Assembly (NCBI GenBank): GCA_016931965.1
Contig: JAFGDT010000086.1
Span: forward strand, 62,001 to 126,000
Direction: 5' to 3'
Source of the DNA: a bacterium
GTDB taxonomy: Bacteria; Zhuqueibacterota; QNDG01; DSAB01
DNA: 64,000 bases
Each line of letters starts with the position of its first letter. The stretch's first letter is position 1. Below are positions 18,627-27,073 of this stretch, piece after piece. A program made the translations under genes and the position numbers. Below the pieces are notes generated by a model, which searched no databases, was not told the DNA's origin, and saw only the letters and a program-made list of their open reading frames with translations.

Positions 18627-19408
18627 ATTGCTGCTCGCCTGAAAACAAAATGAATCCTATCCGATTTTTCATTGCCGGGATTTAAAGTAAAATCCTCGAA
18701 TTGCCCCACGAACCGTAATCCGCTTTCTCCCGACATCTTGATGAATGTTTCTAAAGGATAAATATACTGGATATGCCGTTCACGATAGACCTTGTTATGA
18801 TCCTTATCAATGATTTCGAATTCGGTGTGCTGGGATCGTCTATTTTTAACATACCAGCTTCTCCGTAACATCTCCAGACTGTTCCACTCCACTTTTTCAG
18901 TATAATTCGCCCAGTATCTTAAAACATGAGATTCGGTCACCACATCAAAAATAAATAGCCCCCCTGGTGTTAATACTTCCCCTATATGATGTAACAATGT
19001 CTGGATTTCTTCTGTCGTCAGATACTGAATTGTATCATACAAACAGAGAAATGCATCCCACTTTACCTTACAGCAAAAGGTTCGCAAATCATCCACCCAG
19101 ATCGGACATTGCGTTTTTTGTTTCGCCAGTTGAACCATCTCAACGGATCGATCAAAGCCCGCAACCCGCATTTTTTTGCAGACCAGGGCATGTAACAATG
19201 AACCCGTACCGCAACCCCCATCAACCACCCGGCAGACATCGGATCCGAATTTCTGAAAAAGGAAAACGATAAAATCGGCCCATTTGTCATAATCGACATG
19301 ATTCATCACCCGATCATAAACAGCTGCAAGCCGGGTGTATGGCGTCACATCCTCTTGTTGATAAAGCCATTTTGCCAATGCTCTTTTCACTGGACAAAAT
19401 GGTCCCAT
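18623..19408 (-). CDS. Class I SAM-dependent methyltransferase
   Basis: 261 residues. 'VVDGGCGTGSLLHAL' is the SAM-binding motif I, followed by an acidic loop 'AGFDRSVEMVQLAKQK' and 'ILTPGGLFIFDVVTESH'-type motifs of the class I fold. Substrate is not recognisable; related free-standing proteins are usually annotated only as methyltransferase domain proteins. The ATG at 19408 overlaps thiL by 22 bases; a GTG at 19390 giving a 4-base overlap is the alternative start. It is wedged between thiL and ftsE in an overlapping chain, so it is expressed with them, though no functional link is clear. Confidence 0.82.
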   Translation of the reverse strand: MGPFCPVKRALAKWLYQQEDVTPYTRLAAVYDRVMNHVDYDKWADFIVFLFQKFGSDVCRVVDGGCGTGSLLHALVCKKMRVAGFDRSVEMVQLAKQKTQCPIWVDDLRTFCCKVKWDAFLCLYDTIQYLTTEEIQTLLHHIGEVLTPGGLFIFDVVTESHVLRYWANYTEKVEWNSLEMLRRSWYVKNRRSQHTEFEIIDKDHNKVYRERHIQYIYPLETFIKMSGESGLRFVGQFEDFTLNPGNEKSDRIHFVFRRAAI

Positions 19409-20394
19409 CCTTCAGAAACAAGGGGGACTGTTTCACCGTTTCTGACAAGACAGATGCCTTTCTCTTTCTGCGTCATTTCTCCAATGACGGTTATTTCAGG
19501 TCGCTTCTGATTCATATGACTGTGCTGCCATGCTTCGAACTGCGCTTTCGATAGGGTAAACAGGAGCTCATATTCTTCGCCGCTGCCCAAAAGGTAGTTG
19601 GAGATTTTTTTTTCATACTGACGGACCCAATGAACGGTCTCATCAGCAACCGGAATCTTATCCTCCCAAATCCTGCAGCCACAACCGCTCTGTTGACAGA
19701 GATGCGTGATCTCTGAAGAAAGTCCGTCACTGATATCGATCATCGATGAGACATGCACCTCTTTCACAAGCCACTGGCTCTCCTTAAGTCTCACTCTGGG
19801 TTCAAGAAAACAATTCACAGAGTCCGGAAAACGGTCTCGATCATGACCCGACTTCAGCACTTCAAGACCCACTCTGGCTCCCCCTAACCGGCCTGTGATA
19901 CCAATCAGATCATCGACTTTCGCACCTTTCCGTCTGGCAACACACCCTTCTTCAACCTCTCCCATAACGGTGACCGAAATAAATCCTTGACCATTGGATC
20001 GGACGGTATCCCCTCCAATCACTTTACAGTGATACCTTTCACCACACCGTTTCATTCCTTTGTAAAACAACTCCACATCCTCAACCTGCCAGGACTTTGG
20101 CAATGCCAGCGAAACAATGCCATAAAGGGGAAAACCACCCATGGCTGCGACATCACTGACGTTAATCGCCAATGCTTTCCATCCCAGTGATTCAAACGGC
20201 GTATAGGCAAGATCAAAGTGTACTCCTTCGACCAGCATATCGGTAGTCAACACAGCCAACTTCCCCGGATGGGTACGAATCACGGCAGCGTCATCGCCAA
20301 TACCCACAACCACGTCACGCATTTCTCCCTCATTATTGACGATCCGAGTAATCCGGCCAATCAACCCAAACTCTCCAAGTTCGGTCAGCCGCAC
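19387..20394 (-). CDS. thiL: Thiamine-monophosphate kinase
   Basis: 335 residues; phosphorylates thiamine phosphate to thiamine diphosphate with ATP. ThiL motifs seen: 'LGEFGLIGRI' at the start, 'VGIGDDAAVI' (Mg/ATP loop), 'TTDMLVEGVHF', 'NVSDVAAMGG', 'GGDTVRS' and 'DISDGLSSEI'. The start is GTG directly after the yjbQ stop (TGA-GTG), so the two are translationally linked. The downstream methyltransferase overlaps it. No TPP riboswitch fits in the 50 bases before yjbQ or the 75 before the VOC gene. Confidence 0.96.
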   Translation of the reverse strand: MRLTELGEFGLIGRITRIVNNEGEMRDVVVGIGDDAAVIRTHPGKLAVLTTDMLVEGVHFDLAYTPFESLGWKALAINVSDVAAMGGFPLYGIVSLALPKSWQVEDVELFYKGMKRCGERYHCKVIGGDTVRSNGQGFISVTVMGEVEEGCVARRKGAKVDDLIGITGRLGGARVGLEVLKSGHDRDRFPDSVNCFLEPRVRLKESQWLVKEVHVSSMIDISDGLSSEITHLCQQSGCGCRIWEDKIPVADETVHWVRQYEKKISNYLLGSGEEYELLFTLSKAQFEAWQHSHMNQKRPEITVIGEMTQKEKGICLVRNGETVPLVSEGWDHFVQ

Positions 20395-20793
20395 TCAACC
20401 CTCTACGACTTTAATGAATAGATGTCTTTGCCGGGGTCCGTCGAACTCACAGAAATAAACCGCCTGCCAGGTACCGAAAAGCAAACGCCCCCCCGTAATC
20501 ACGAGACTCAATGACGGCCCGAAAAGGCTCGATTTGATATGTGCAGCGGCATTCCCCTCTGTGTGTTGATATCCATCCTGAAAAGGGATAACCCTCTCTG
20601 TTTCATACAAAATATCCCTGACCACGCTGGGATCGGCATTCTCGTTGACTGTTATCCCGGCGGTCGTATGTGGTACCCACAACAGACAAATCCCTTCTTG
20701 AACACCGCTCTGCCTAACAACATCCGTCACCTCACGATCAATATTGATGAGCTCTGTTCGGGAGCGGGTGGTTATCGATAGTTCCTTTAACAT
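20395..20793 (-). CDS. yjbQ: YjbQ/UPF0047 family protein (secondary thiamine-phosphate synthase activity)
   Basis: 132 residues, full length for the family. Conserved features are 'VPHTTAGITVNENADPSVVRDI', 'YQHTEGNAAAHIKSSLFGPS' and 'GRLLFGTWQAVYFCEFDGPRQR', with the His and Glu ligands of the YjbQ active site. E. coli YjbQ has weak thiamine-phosphate synthase activity in vivo. Here the gene ends exactly where thiL begins, which makes a real thiamine-related role more believable. ATG 20793 follows AAAGGTG with good spacing. Confidence 0.9.
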   Translation of the reverse strand: MLKELSITTRSRTELINIDREVTDVVRQSGVQEGICLLWVPHTTAGITVNENADPSVVRDILYETERVIPFQDGYQHTEGNAAAHIKSSLFGPSLSLVITGGRLLFGTWQAVYFCEFDGPRQRHLFIKVVEG

Positions 20794-20843
20794 TTATTTT
20801 CACCTTTTTAACGAGTTGATTTGAGGATCTATGAGATTCGAGA

Positions 20844-21293
20844 CTATTTCCATGCCTGCAGTTCGACAATATTTCCCTCTGGATCGGCCAAATAGACAAA
20901 TGTCAGCTTGCCGATGCCTGGAATATCCGCCGATACGGGTTTGCCAACCGGACTTCCCCCATTTTTTAAAAATGCTTCTGTGGCCAATCTGACATCATCC
21001 ACTTCAAATGCAATATGACAAAACCCTTCCCGGTTCGCCGCCGGCGGTGACTTGGGTTTGTTTTCAGAATATTGAAAGATTTCCAGAATCAGATCACAAT
21101 CGTCATCGCCGGGGAGACGCAGATGCACACCCGAAAACCGGGCGTTCGCCACACCGGTTCCTTCTTCCAGCCATTTCCCCGAGAGGTGACGTTCCGGCGG
21201 AACGCGAATACAGCTGAAAACCTGCTCATAAAAGGCAGCCAGTTTCTGCCAATCCCGCGCAATGATATTGATGTGTTTGTATTTGGCTCGCAT
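20844..21293 (-). CDS. VOC-family (glyoxalase/dioxygenase-like) protein
   Basis: 149 residues in the vicinal-oxygen-chelate fold: 'YKHINIIARDWQKLAAFYEQVF' at the N-terminus, 'GFCHIAFEVDD' in the middle and 'VYLADPEGNIVELQ' at the end, where the His and Glu metal ligands are placed as in glyoxalase I-like proteins. Substrate cannot be told. It is the first gene behind the promoter at 21313-21341 and is followed by yjbQ-thiL. Confidence 0.85.
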   Translation of the reverse strand: MRAKYKHINIIARDWQKLAAFYEQVFSCIRVPPERHLSGKWLEEGTGVANARFSGVHLRLPGDDDCDLILEIFQYSENKPKSPPAANREGFCHIAFEVDDVRLATEAFLKNGGSPVGKPVSADIPGIGKLTFVYLADPEGNIVELQAWK

Positions 21294-21312
21294 GGTCGGT
21301 TACCTGAAAAAC

Positions 21313-21341
21313 AATATAATTAACTGGCGGCCTATTGTCAA
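21313..21341 (-). promoter_or_regulatory. Strong sigma-70-like promoter of the VOC-yjbQ-thiL-ftsEX cluster
   Basis: Minus strand: TTGACA (21341-21336), 17-base spacer, TATATT (21318-21313). It is 20 bases from the VOC start codon, leaving a very short 5' leader. No other good promoter is visible before ftsX, so it may serve the whole overlapping cluster. Confidence 0.65.
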
Positions 21342-21368
21342 AAGAAATTAAACAGAAAAAGGGACAAA

Positions 21369-22643
21369 TCATGTCTTCAGTTTTTTCTTCTTAGCTGCGG
21401 GGAAAAGAATATTGTTCAGGATGAGACGATAGCCGGGAGAATTTTTATGCAGAACAAGCTCGGTGGGCGGATCGCCAACAAAATGATGATAATCTTCAGG
21501 ATCGTGCCCGCCCAAAAAGGTGAATGTCCCCTGGCCCATATTTCCGTGTATGTATTTCACTTCGTCTGTCCCGGTTTTCTCGGCCAGGATGACCGCCGAT
21601 TTTTTGATCAGCTGTTTATGGTATCCTGTTGTCTGTCCCATAAAATTCCGGATCACAGAGACATGATTTTGGGTGAGCATCGTCGGTACGGGATCGTATT
21701 TTGCGGAAAATTCGAAGAGGGTAAAATAATCATCTTGATTGTCTGCTGCGGCAGCCACCGTCATCGGCGTTGTATCGATATCAGAGAATTCATAGACAGT
21801 CGGATGAACAAAGAGCTTGAAATTTTCGAACGCAAAGCATCGGCTGTAATCCAGTTTGCTTTCATAGAGGGGATCGATAGGATCTCCATCAAACACAGCA
21901 TCGCATATATCGGTTCCCTCAGCTGCTAAAGCGATGTCGTATGAATCCGTCGCTGAACACATGGCAAAGAGAAAACCGCCCCTGATCACATATTCCTTGA
22001 TCTGTTTGGCGACAGCCAGTTTAAGCTGGGGCACATTGACAAATCCCAATCGTTTCGCCTCCGATTCAAACAATTGCTGCTGTTCGATATACCAATTCGC
22101 ATTCCGGTAACTCCCGTAGAATTTTCCGTACTGGCCTGTAAAATCCTCATGATGAAGGTGAAGCCAGTCAAAACGGTCAAGCTGACCGTTTAACACTTCT
22201 TCATCCCAGACAGTCTGATAAGGAATTTCCGCATAGGTCAAGGCCAGAGTGACCGCATCGTCCCAGGGTTGTTTGTTGGGAGGCGTATAAACGGCGATGG
22301 AGGGCGCTTTTTCCAGCAGGATAACCTCCATATTGTTCTCTTCAATGGTGCTGGTGATCTCAACCAGTGTAGAACCATCCACGAGTTCAAAACCGACACC
22401 ACGTATTCTGCACTGCCGGATCAGACTCTCGTCATATCGCATCATAAAAGATCCCGCCCGATAATTGAGAAACCACTCCACGGTGACCCCGCGTTCCAAA
22501 GCCCAGTAGGCAATACCGTAGGCTTTTAAATGATCGGTCTGACTCAAATCCATGGGGATAAAGAGATGCTGACCAAAACCTGTGGAAGTTCCCATAAAAA
22601 GAATACAGCACAAACCAATCCAAATGCTCTTTACCATAATCAA
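21369..22643 (-). CDS. Conserved secreted protein of the Bacteroidota family often mislabelled 'asparagine synthetase B'
   Basis: About 424 residues with a signal peptide (to 'GTSTGFGQ'). It matches my memory of a highly conserved Bacteroidota/FCB family: 'DLSQTDHLKAYGIAYWALE', 'FLNYRAGSFMM', 'AVYTPPNKQPWDDAVTLAL', 'LHLHHEDFTGQYGKFY', 'FAMCSATDSYDIALAAEG' and the C-terminal 'FPAAKKKK'. Database entries often name it asparagine synthetase B, but I see no glutaminase or ATP-pyrophosphatase motif. The 'HHED' and 'SATDS' motifs might be catalytic; this is inference. TTG 22643 has AGGA at six bases and overlaps the TPR gene; ATG 22637 is an alternative. Confidence 0.75.
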   Translation of the reverse strand: MIMVKSIWIGLCCILFMGTSTGFGQHLFIPMDLSQTDHLKAYGIAYWALERGVTVEWFLNYRAGSFMMRYDESLIRQCRIRGVGFELVDGSTLVEITSTIEENNMEVILLEKAPSIAVYTPPNKQPWDDAVTLALTYAEIPYQTVWDEEVLNGQLDRFDWLHLHHEDFTGQYGKFYGSYRNANWYIEQQQLFESEAKRLGFVNVPQLKLAVAKQIKEYVIRGGFLFAMCSATDSYDIALAAEGTDICDAVFDGDPIDPLYESKLDYSRCFAFENFKLFVHPTVYEFSDIDTTPMTVAAAADNQDDYFTLFEFSAKYDPVPTMLTQNHVSVIRNFMGQTTGYHKQLIKKSAVILAEKTGTDEVKYIHGNMGQGTFTFLGGHDPEDYHHFVGDPPTELVLHKNSPGYRLILNNILFPAAKKKKLKT

Positions 22644-24466
22644 CGGGTTTCCTCAATTTTACGGATACGCTGACGGACATCGTCGACAAAAAAACTGTGC
22701 GGATAGTCGACCAGGAGGATTTCATATTGCTGCAAAGCTTTCTCCCGATCACCCATCTTTTCGTAAATCCACCCCATCCGTTCGATCGACTGATCGGCCA
22801 GGAGACTTTTGGGAAATCGTGAAAGCAGTGCATTGAAATGCGTCAGACTTTCGCGAAAGGCTTCTGTTTGAATAAGGATTTCACCCGTCTTAAAAAGCGC
22901 ATCAGCCAAGATAGACTCGTCAGGATAGGTTATCATGAGGCTGTCGAGCAACGTCAAAGCTTGGTCGTATTTTCTCTGCCTCTCGAAAAATTCTGCACGG
23001 GCGAAAAGAGAGAGCGGATCCGGTGATTGTGGAAAGTATTTTCTGATAAACAGCCGCAGATTCAACCCGTCATTGAGTACAGGGTCCTGCATCGCCTCCG
23101 CACCCATTTCCCCCGGTCTAAAACCGTCCAGCAATGAAAGGACCTCTTCAAACGCCCCCCTTAGGTAATGCACATCTGCCAGTCCAACCAGGGCTTGAAT
23201 ATTCAACCTTCCTTCTTCTTTGGATTGATCCAAAATGTCCTTGTAGATGCTCTCTGCCTCATCCAGATTCCCCTGCTTGATCATACAGGATCCCAAAGCC
23301 AGTCGGGCTTCATCCCCGTATAGACCGGAAGAAAACCGGTCGACGATGAATCGAAATGTGGCAGCAGCGCTGGGTAGATCGATAATCTCCATCATTTGTA
23401 ACAGACCCCTCTGATAGAGAATCTGGGGGGCCAGTGGACTTTGCGGATATTCCTGATAGATCTTATCATATAGTTCGATAGCCTCCCGAAACCGTTTCTG
23501 AGCTTCATAACAGCGCGCCAAATCAAATAAAACGTATTCCCTAAGCTGAAATTGGGGATACGATTCCAGTATTTCAAGGAAGGCCTCCTCGGCCACTTCG
23601 GTTTCTCCGACCTGAAAAAGATCTTTCCCGAACTGGCACAAAGCCTCTCCCTGTTTTTCCTGTTCGGTGAGTATTTCCAATTCGCGGACAGCAGATAATC
23701 CGTCCGTGTACCGATCGGCATACCGATAGATGCTTACCATGATTTTTCTCAACTCCAGATTTGTCGGGTGTGCATCAATCGCCTTCTCAAATTGGTCGAG
23801 AATTTCGTTGATAATACGATCTGTTTTTGGATACCTGAGAACTTGACTCTCTACGAGGGTTTCGTTATTGGGATGCTGAATGAGATACCGTATCAATTCC
23901 TCGGAAGCTTTTCCATATTCAATCATGTTTCCGTATAGATTGGCCAGATCGAATACAAAGAGATCCTCATTCCCGATACGTTCCCTGCCTGAAAGATAAA
24001 CACCGACTGCCTCATCATACAGCCTTTCTTCAATCAATCCGTTGGCTACCATCTGATACACATAAGCCTGTTTTGGATAGCGTTCGATCAATTGATCCCA
24101 CCGTTTCCGAGCTTCCTCTTCCTCACCCATTCTGAAATAGACCTGTGCGAGTGCCATTTCCAATCCGATATCATCGGGTCTGGTTTCTTGGTATCGCTCA
24201 ATGAGATCCACTGCTTTTTCGTATGCACGTGTATTGAGATACATGTTTCGCAGTTGATTAAAAACAGTCTCATTATTTGGATAGCTTTGATACAAGTCTT
24301 CATAAATGGACAATGCCTCTTGCAGGTGCCCTGACAACTCGAGCTGCTGAGCATATTGGAGTCTTTCAGTGATGTTTTGAGATTCGACGCTTGAAACAAA
24401 CAGATGAGCCATACAAAACACCAACAAACCGATCTTGCCTTTTTTCGATATCAAAGATTTTACCAT
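22640..24466 (-). CDS. Secreted tetratricopeptide-repeat protein
   Basis: 608 residues. A signal peptide (about 1-29, ending 'SSVESQ') is followed by TPR units along the whole length, such as 'ALSIYEDLYQSYPNNETVF', 'DEAVGVYLSGRERIG', 'AIELYDKIYQEYPQSPLA' and 'ALQQYEILLVDYPHSFF'. The repeated 'YP' endings resemble periplasmic YbgF/BamD-like TPRs that work in envelope assembly. It overlaps the downstream 424-residue secreted gene by four bases, so the two are translationally coupled and probably act in the same envelope process. Confidence 0.88.
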   Translation of the reverse strand: MVKSLISKKGKIGLLVFCMAHLFVSSVESQNITERLQYAQQLELSGHLQEALSIYEDLYQSYPNNETVFNQLRNMYLNTRAYEKAVDLIERYQETRPDDIGLEMALAQVYFRMGEEEEARKRWDQLIERYPKQAYVYQMVANGLIEERLYDEAVGVYLSGRERIGNEDLFVFDLANLYGNMIEYGKASEELIRYLIQHPNNETLVESQVLRYPKTDRIINEILDQFEKAIDAHPTNLELRKIMVSIYRYADRYTDGLSAVRELEILTEQEKQGEALCQFGKDLFQVGETEVAEEAFLEILESYPQFQLREYVLFDLARCYEAQKRFREAIELYDKIYQEYPQSPLAPQILYQRGLLQMMEIIDLPSAAATFRFIVDRFSSGLYGDEARLALGSCMIKQGNLDEAESIYKDILDQSKEEGRLNIQALVGLADVHYLRGAFEEVLSLLDGFRPGEMGAEAMQDPVLNDGLNLRLFIRKYFPQSPDPLSLFARAEFFERQRKYDQALTLLDSLMITYPDESILADALFKTGEILIQTEAFRESLTHFNALLSRFPKSLLADQSIERMGWIYEKMGDREKALQQYEILLVDYPHSFFVDDVRQRIRKIEETR

Positions 24467-24610
24467 TGTTAAAAAAACGCTTCAATTTTTATTTTGATCC
24501 GCTAAATCGCTGAACAACCGTAAAGACAGTGATAGACAGTTCTTTAAATATGGGTGCAAAATAAGGAATGAAATCAATATGGCAAATCAATTTTACAGGC
24601 ATCAAAAACG

Positions 24611-25402
24611 TTAAGGCAATCCCTTTACAAATCCGCCATCAACCTGTATATTCGAACCGGTAATATAACTTGCTTTTTCGGAGGCAAGAAATACAACCAC
24701 ATTGGCCAATTCTTCCGGATCGCCTATTCTCCCTAAGGGAATTTCCTTCACAAACTCTTGGGTGACTTTGTCGATGCTGGTTTTACGACTTTTGGCTTTT
24801 TCGCGAAACAGTTCTCTCAGACGATCTGTCATGCAATAACCCGATGAGACAGAATTCACAAGGATGTTGTGGGGTGCCAATTCCTGCGACAAGCTCTTGG
24901 TGAGTCCAACGATGCTCGGTCTCAATACATTCGATAACAGAAGACCTTCGATAGGTTGCTTCACAGAAACGGACGTTAAATGAATAATTCGTCCCCACTT
25001 CTGTTTTCGCATTCCAGGGATGACGGCGTTTGTCAGTCTGACGACACTCATCAATGTTAAATCGACAGCCTTCTGCCAATCAACCTCCTGAAGATCCTGA
25101 AAATAACCGGGCGGCGGTCCACCGGCGTTGGTGACCAGAATATCCACTCTGCCGAACAGATCGAATGTTTCACTGATCAACCAGTCGATTTGATCACTCT
25201 CGGAAAGATCAATGGATAACGGAAAAACAGAAACGCCTGTTTTTAGAAAAATATCGTCAGCCGTTTTTTCAAGCACCTCCTTGTGCCTGGCACAAATGAC
25301 CAGCTTCGTTCCTTCTCGCGCCAACCCCCATGCAATGGCTTTCCCCAAACCTTTACTTGATGCTGCAACCAGAGCCACTTTATTCTTTAATCCGAGGTCC
25401 AT
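24611..25402 (-). CDS. Short-chain dehydrogenase/reductase-like protein lacking the YxxxK motif
   Basis: 263 residues with an SDR Rossmann fold: 'NKVALVAASSKGLGKAIA' replaces the usual TGxxxGIG, 'NAGGPPPG' is intact, and 'GSNIQVDGG' ends the fold. Where classical SDRs have Y-x-x-x-K, this one reads 'SNVLRPSIVGLTKSL', so the catalytic Tyr and Lys are not in place. This fits the known 'BKR-like SDR' subgroup (Pseudomonas and Aeropyrum examples) with imperfect cofactor and catalytic motifs. Annotation as FabG would be misleading. AGGAGA precedes the ATG by about eight bases. It stands alone between the TPR gene and the DUF6485 gene. Confidence 0.88.
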   Translation of the reverse strand: MDLGLKNKVALVAASSKGLGKAIAWGLAREGTKLVICARHKEVLEKTADDIFLKTGVSVFPLSIDLSESDQIDWLISETFDLFGRVDILVTNAGGPPPGYFQDLQEVDWQKAVDLTLMSVVRLTNAVIPGMRKQKWGRIIHLTSVSVKQPIEGLLLSNVLRPSIVGLTKSLSQELAPHNILVNSVSSGYCMTDRLRELFREKAKSRKTSIDKVTQEFVKEIPLGRIGDPEELANVVVFLASEKASYITGSNIQVDGGFVKGLP

Positions 25403-25575
25403 GATCGTGTCTCCTGCTATCTAACGGTTATGTATTTCGTAACCAACATTTATACACAATGAAGGAAGGGTTAAAGAGAATTTAATATTGTTTAACCTGT
25501 CAAATTTATTCAATGCGTTCAACCAGAATATTTTGCCCATGATAAATATCTCATTCCTATACGATCCTTCTGTGG

Positions 25576-25773
25576 TTATTTCTGCATTTCTATAAAACGG
25601 CGAATGGATCGATCGTATGTGCGTTCCACTTCATCCGGAAAATAACAGGCAGGAAGTTCACCCATTCTCCGATGATATTCCATGCATTCACAGCAAATCC
25701 CTTTTCTTGAGCAGGGTTCATAACTGCAGTTACACCTGGCCAAATTGGATTCATAGTTCAGACACTGTTTCAT
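25576..25773 (-). CDS. Small Cys-rich DUF6485 family protein
   Basis: 65 residues. '[32 protein letters not shown]' carries eight Cys in a pattern I recognise as DUF6485, followed by '[23 protein letters not shown]'. The clustered Cys suggest metal (zinc or Fe-S) binding; no function is known. I use ATG 25773; a GTG immediately upstream (25776) is in frame. It is a stand-alone gene. Confidence 0.85.
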   Translation of the reverse strand: MKQCLNYESNLARCNCSYEPCSRKGICCECMEYHRRMGELPACYFPDEVERTYDRSIRRFIEMQK

Positions 25774-25851
25774 CACTTCTCTATCCCTTCAATAAATAGA
25801 TATCTCAAGATAAATCAACCCATTTTAAGCATTATAATCATGGAAATCAAG

Positions 25852-27063
25852 TCAATTTTGCTCAATTAACTTTTTTCGAATAATCCGAACCCAATTGACT
25901 TTCTTTCGAGAAGCTGAAAGAACAACACAATAACAGGTGGGCGTCTCCCATTTTTCTTTTCGCTTCGGGATGTGACCCAAACTGCCCATGAGCAGTCCCC
26001 CCAATGTCTGATATTCCCCTTCAGGAAAACTAAATTTAAACCGTTTGTTGAGTTCCTCAATTTCCACCCTTGCATTCACATCTATGTATCGCGGAGTGAT
26101 CTTTCGATAAAGACGCAGTTCCTCATCAAATTCGTCCTGAATATCTCCAAGAAACTCTTCAACGAGATCTTCCAATGTAACCAATCCGGCCGTGCCGCCA
26201 TATTCATCCACGGCAATGGCCACCCATAAATGTTTTCTTTTCATCTCCCTCAAAAGGGAAGCGATGATTCTGGTTTCCGGTACAAAAAGGACATCGCGCA
26301 TGATCTCTCGTATTTTTTTGGGTTCTTCGAGCAGTATATCCCGGACTGTAATCATACCCTGTATCTCATCCACACTTTTCCCTGTCACGGGGAGCCTTGA
26401 ATATCCTGTCTTTTGAAAAATGGTCAGTGCTTTGCTGACAGGATCATTGACTTTCACGACCACCATTTCCGTACGGGGGATCATGATTTCACGCACCTTC
26501 TGATTGCCGCAAAGAATAAGCCGAGAAATCAAGTTGCGCTCATCCCGATTTACCAGCCCCCACTCTTCGCCTTCTCTGACCAACATTTCGAGATCTTTAC
26601 GCGTAAAAAACCCTTTCACGTGACCGCTTTGTAGACCGATCAGCTTTAACAAAAACTGTGAAAACGTCATGACTGTCCAGGTAAAGGGATAGAGTAAATA
26701 ATAAAATCCACGGATTAAAAAGGTGGCTTTGATTATAAATGTTGTGGCACGATCTCGGGAAAATGTTTTCGGGAAAAACTCGGCGAACAGCAATAAGAAC
26801 AAAGAGCTGATCGCTGTAATGATAAAACCGTTGAAATGGGCTTCCAAATAGACGGCAATGAGAGAAGCGGCTGCTACATTGGCAATATTGTTGCCGACCA
26901 GTATCGTCGTGAGTAACCTTTCGGGTTTATGCAGGAACTGCAGAGCCTGTTTGGCTCCCCGAACACCACGCCGCACCCAGACCTCCAATTTCACCCGTCT
27001 TGTCGAGATCATGGCGGTCTCAGCACTCGAAAAAAATGCGGAGCAGCTTACAACAAAAAGCAA
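25852..27063 (-). CDS. CNNM/CBS-domain (CorC/HlyC-type) membrane transporter
   Basis: About 403 residues: an N-terminal CNNM domain (1-180) with membrane segments and 'AFFSSAETAM', two CBS motifs (about 190-300, 'REIMIPRTEMVVV...SRLPV'), then 'AVAIAVDEYGGTAGLVTLEDLVEEFLGDI' and a CorC/HlyC C-terminal domain. Relatives are implicated in Mg2+/Co2+ efflux. The first ordinary start is TTG 27063, but this cuts the first membrane helix, and GGAGGAGG lies 6-9 bases before ATT codons at 27081/27078 that restore 'INIIILLFVVSCSAFF'. A non-canonical AUU start is therefore possible. The gene follows yigZ at once. Confidence 0.9.
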   Translation of the reverse strand: MLFVVSCSAFFSSAETAMISTRRVKLEVWVRRGVRGAKQALQFLHKPERLLTTILVGNNIANVAAASLIAVYLEAHFNGFIITAISSLFLLLFAEFFPKTFSRDRATTFIIKATFLIRGFYYLLYPFTWTVMTFSQFLLKLIGLQSGHVKGFFTRKDLEMLVREGEEWGLVNRDERNLISRLILCGNQKVREIMIPRTEMVVVKVNDPVSKALTIFQKTGYSRLPVTGKSVDEIQGMITVRDILLEEPKKIREIMRDVLFVPETRIIASLLREMKRKHLWVAIAVDEYGGTAGLVTLEDLVEEFLGDIQDEFDEELRLYRKITPRYIDVNARVEIEELNKRFKFSFPEGEYQTLGGLLMGSLGHIPKRKEKWETPTCYCVVLSASRKKVNWVRIIRKKLIEQN

Positions 27064-27073
27064 TATAATGATA

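Noticed and set aside
20794-21368. TPP riboswitch for the yjbQ-thiL genes
   Set aside because: The available non-coding gaps (50 and 75 bases) are too short, and no CUGAGA-type motif pair is seen.
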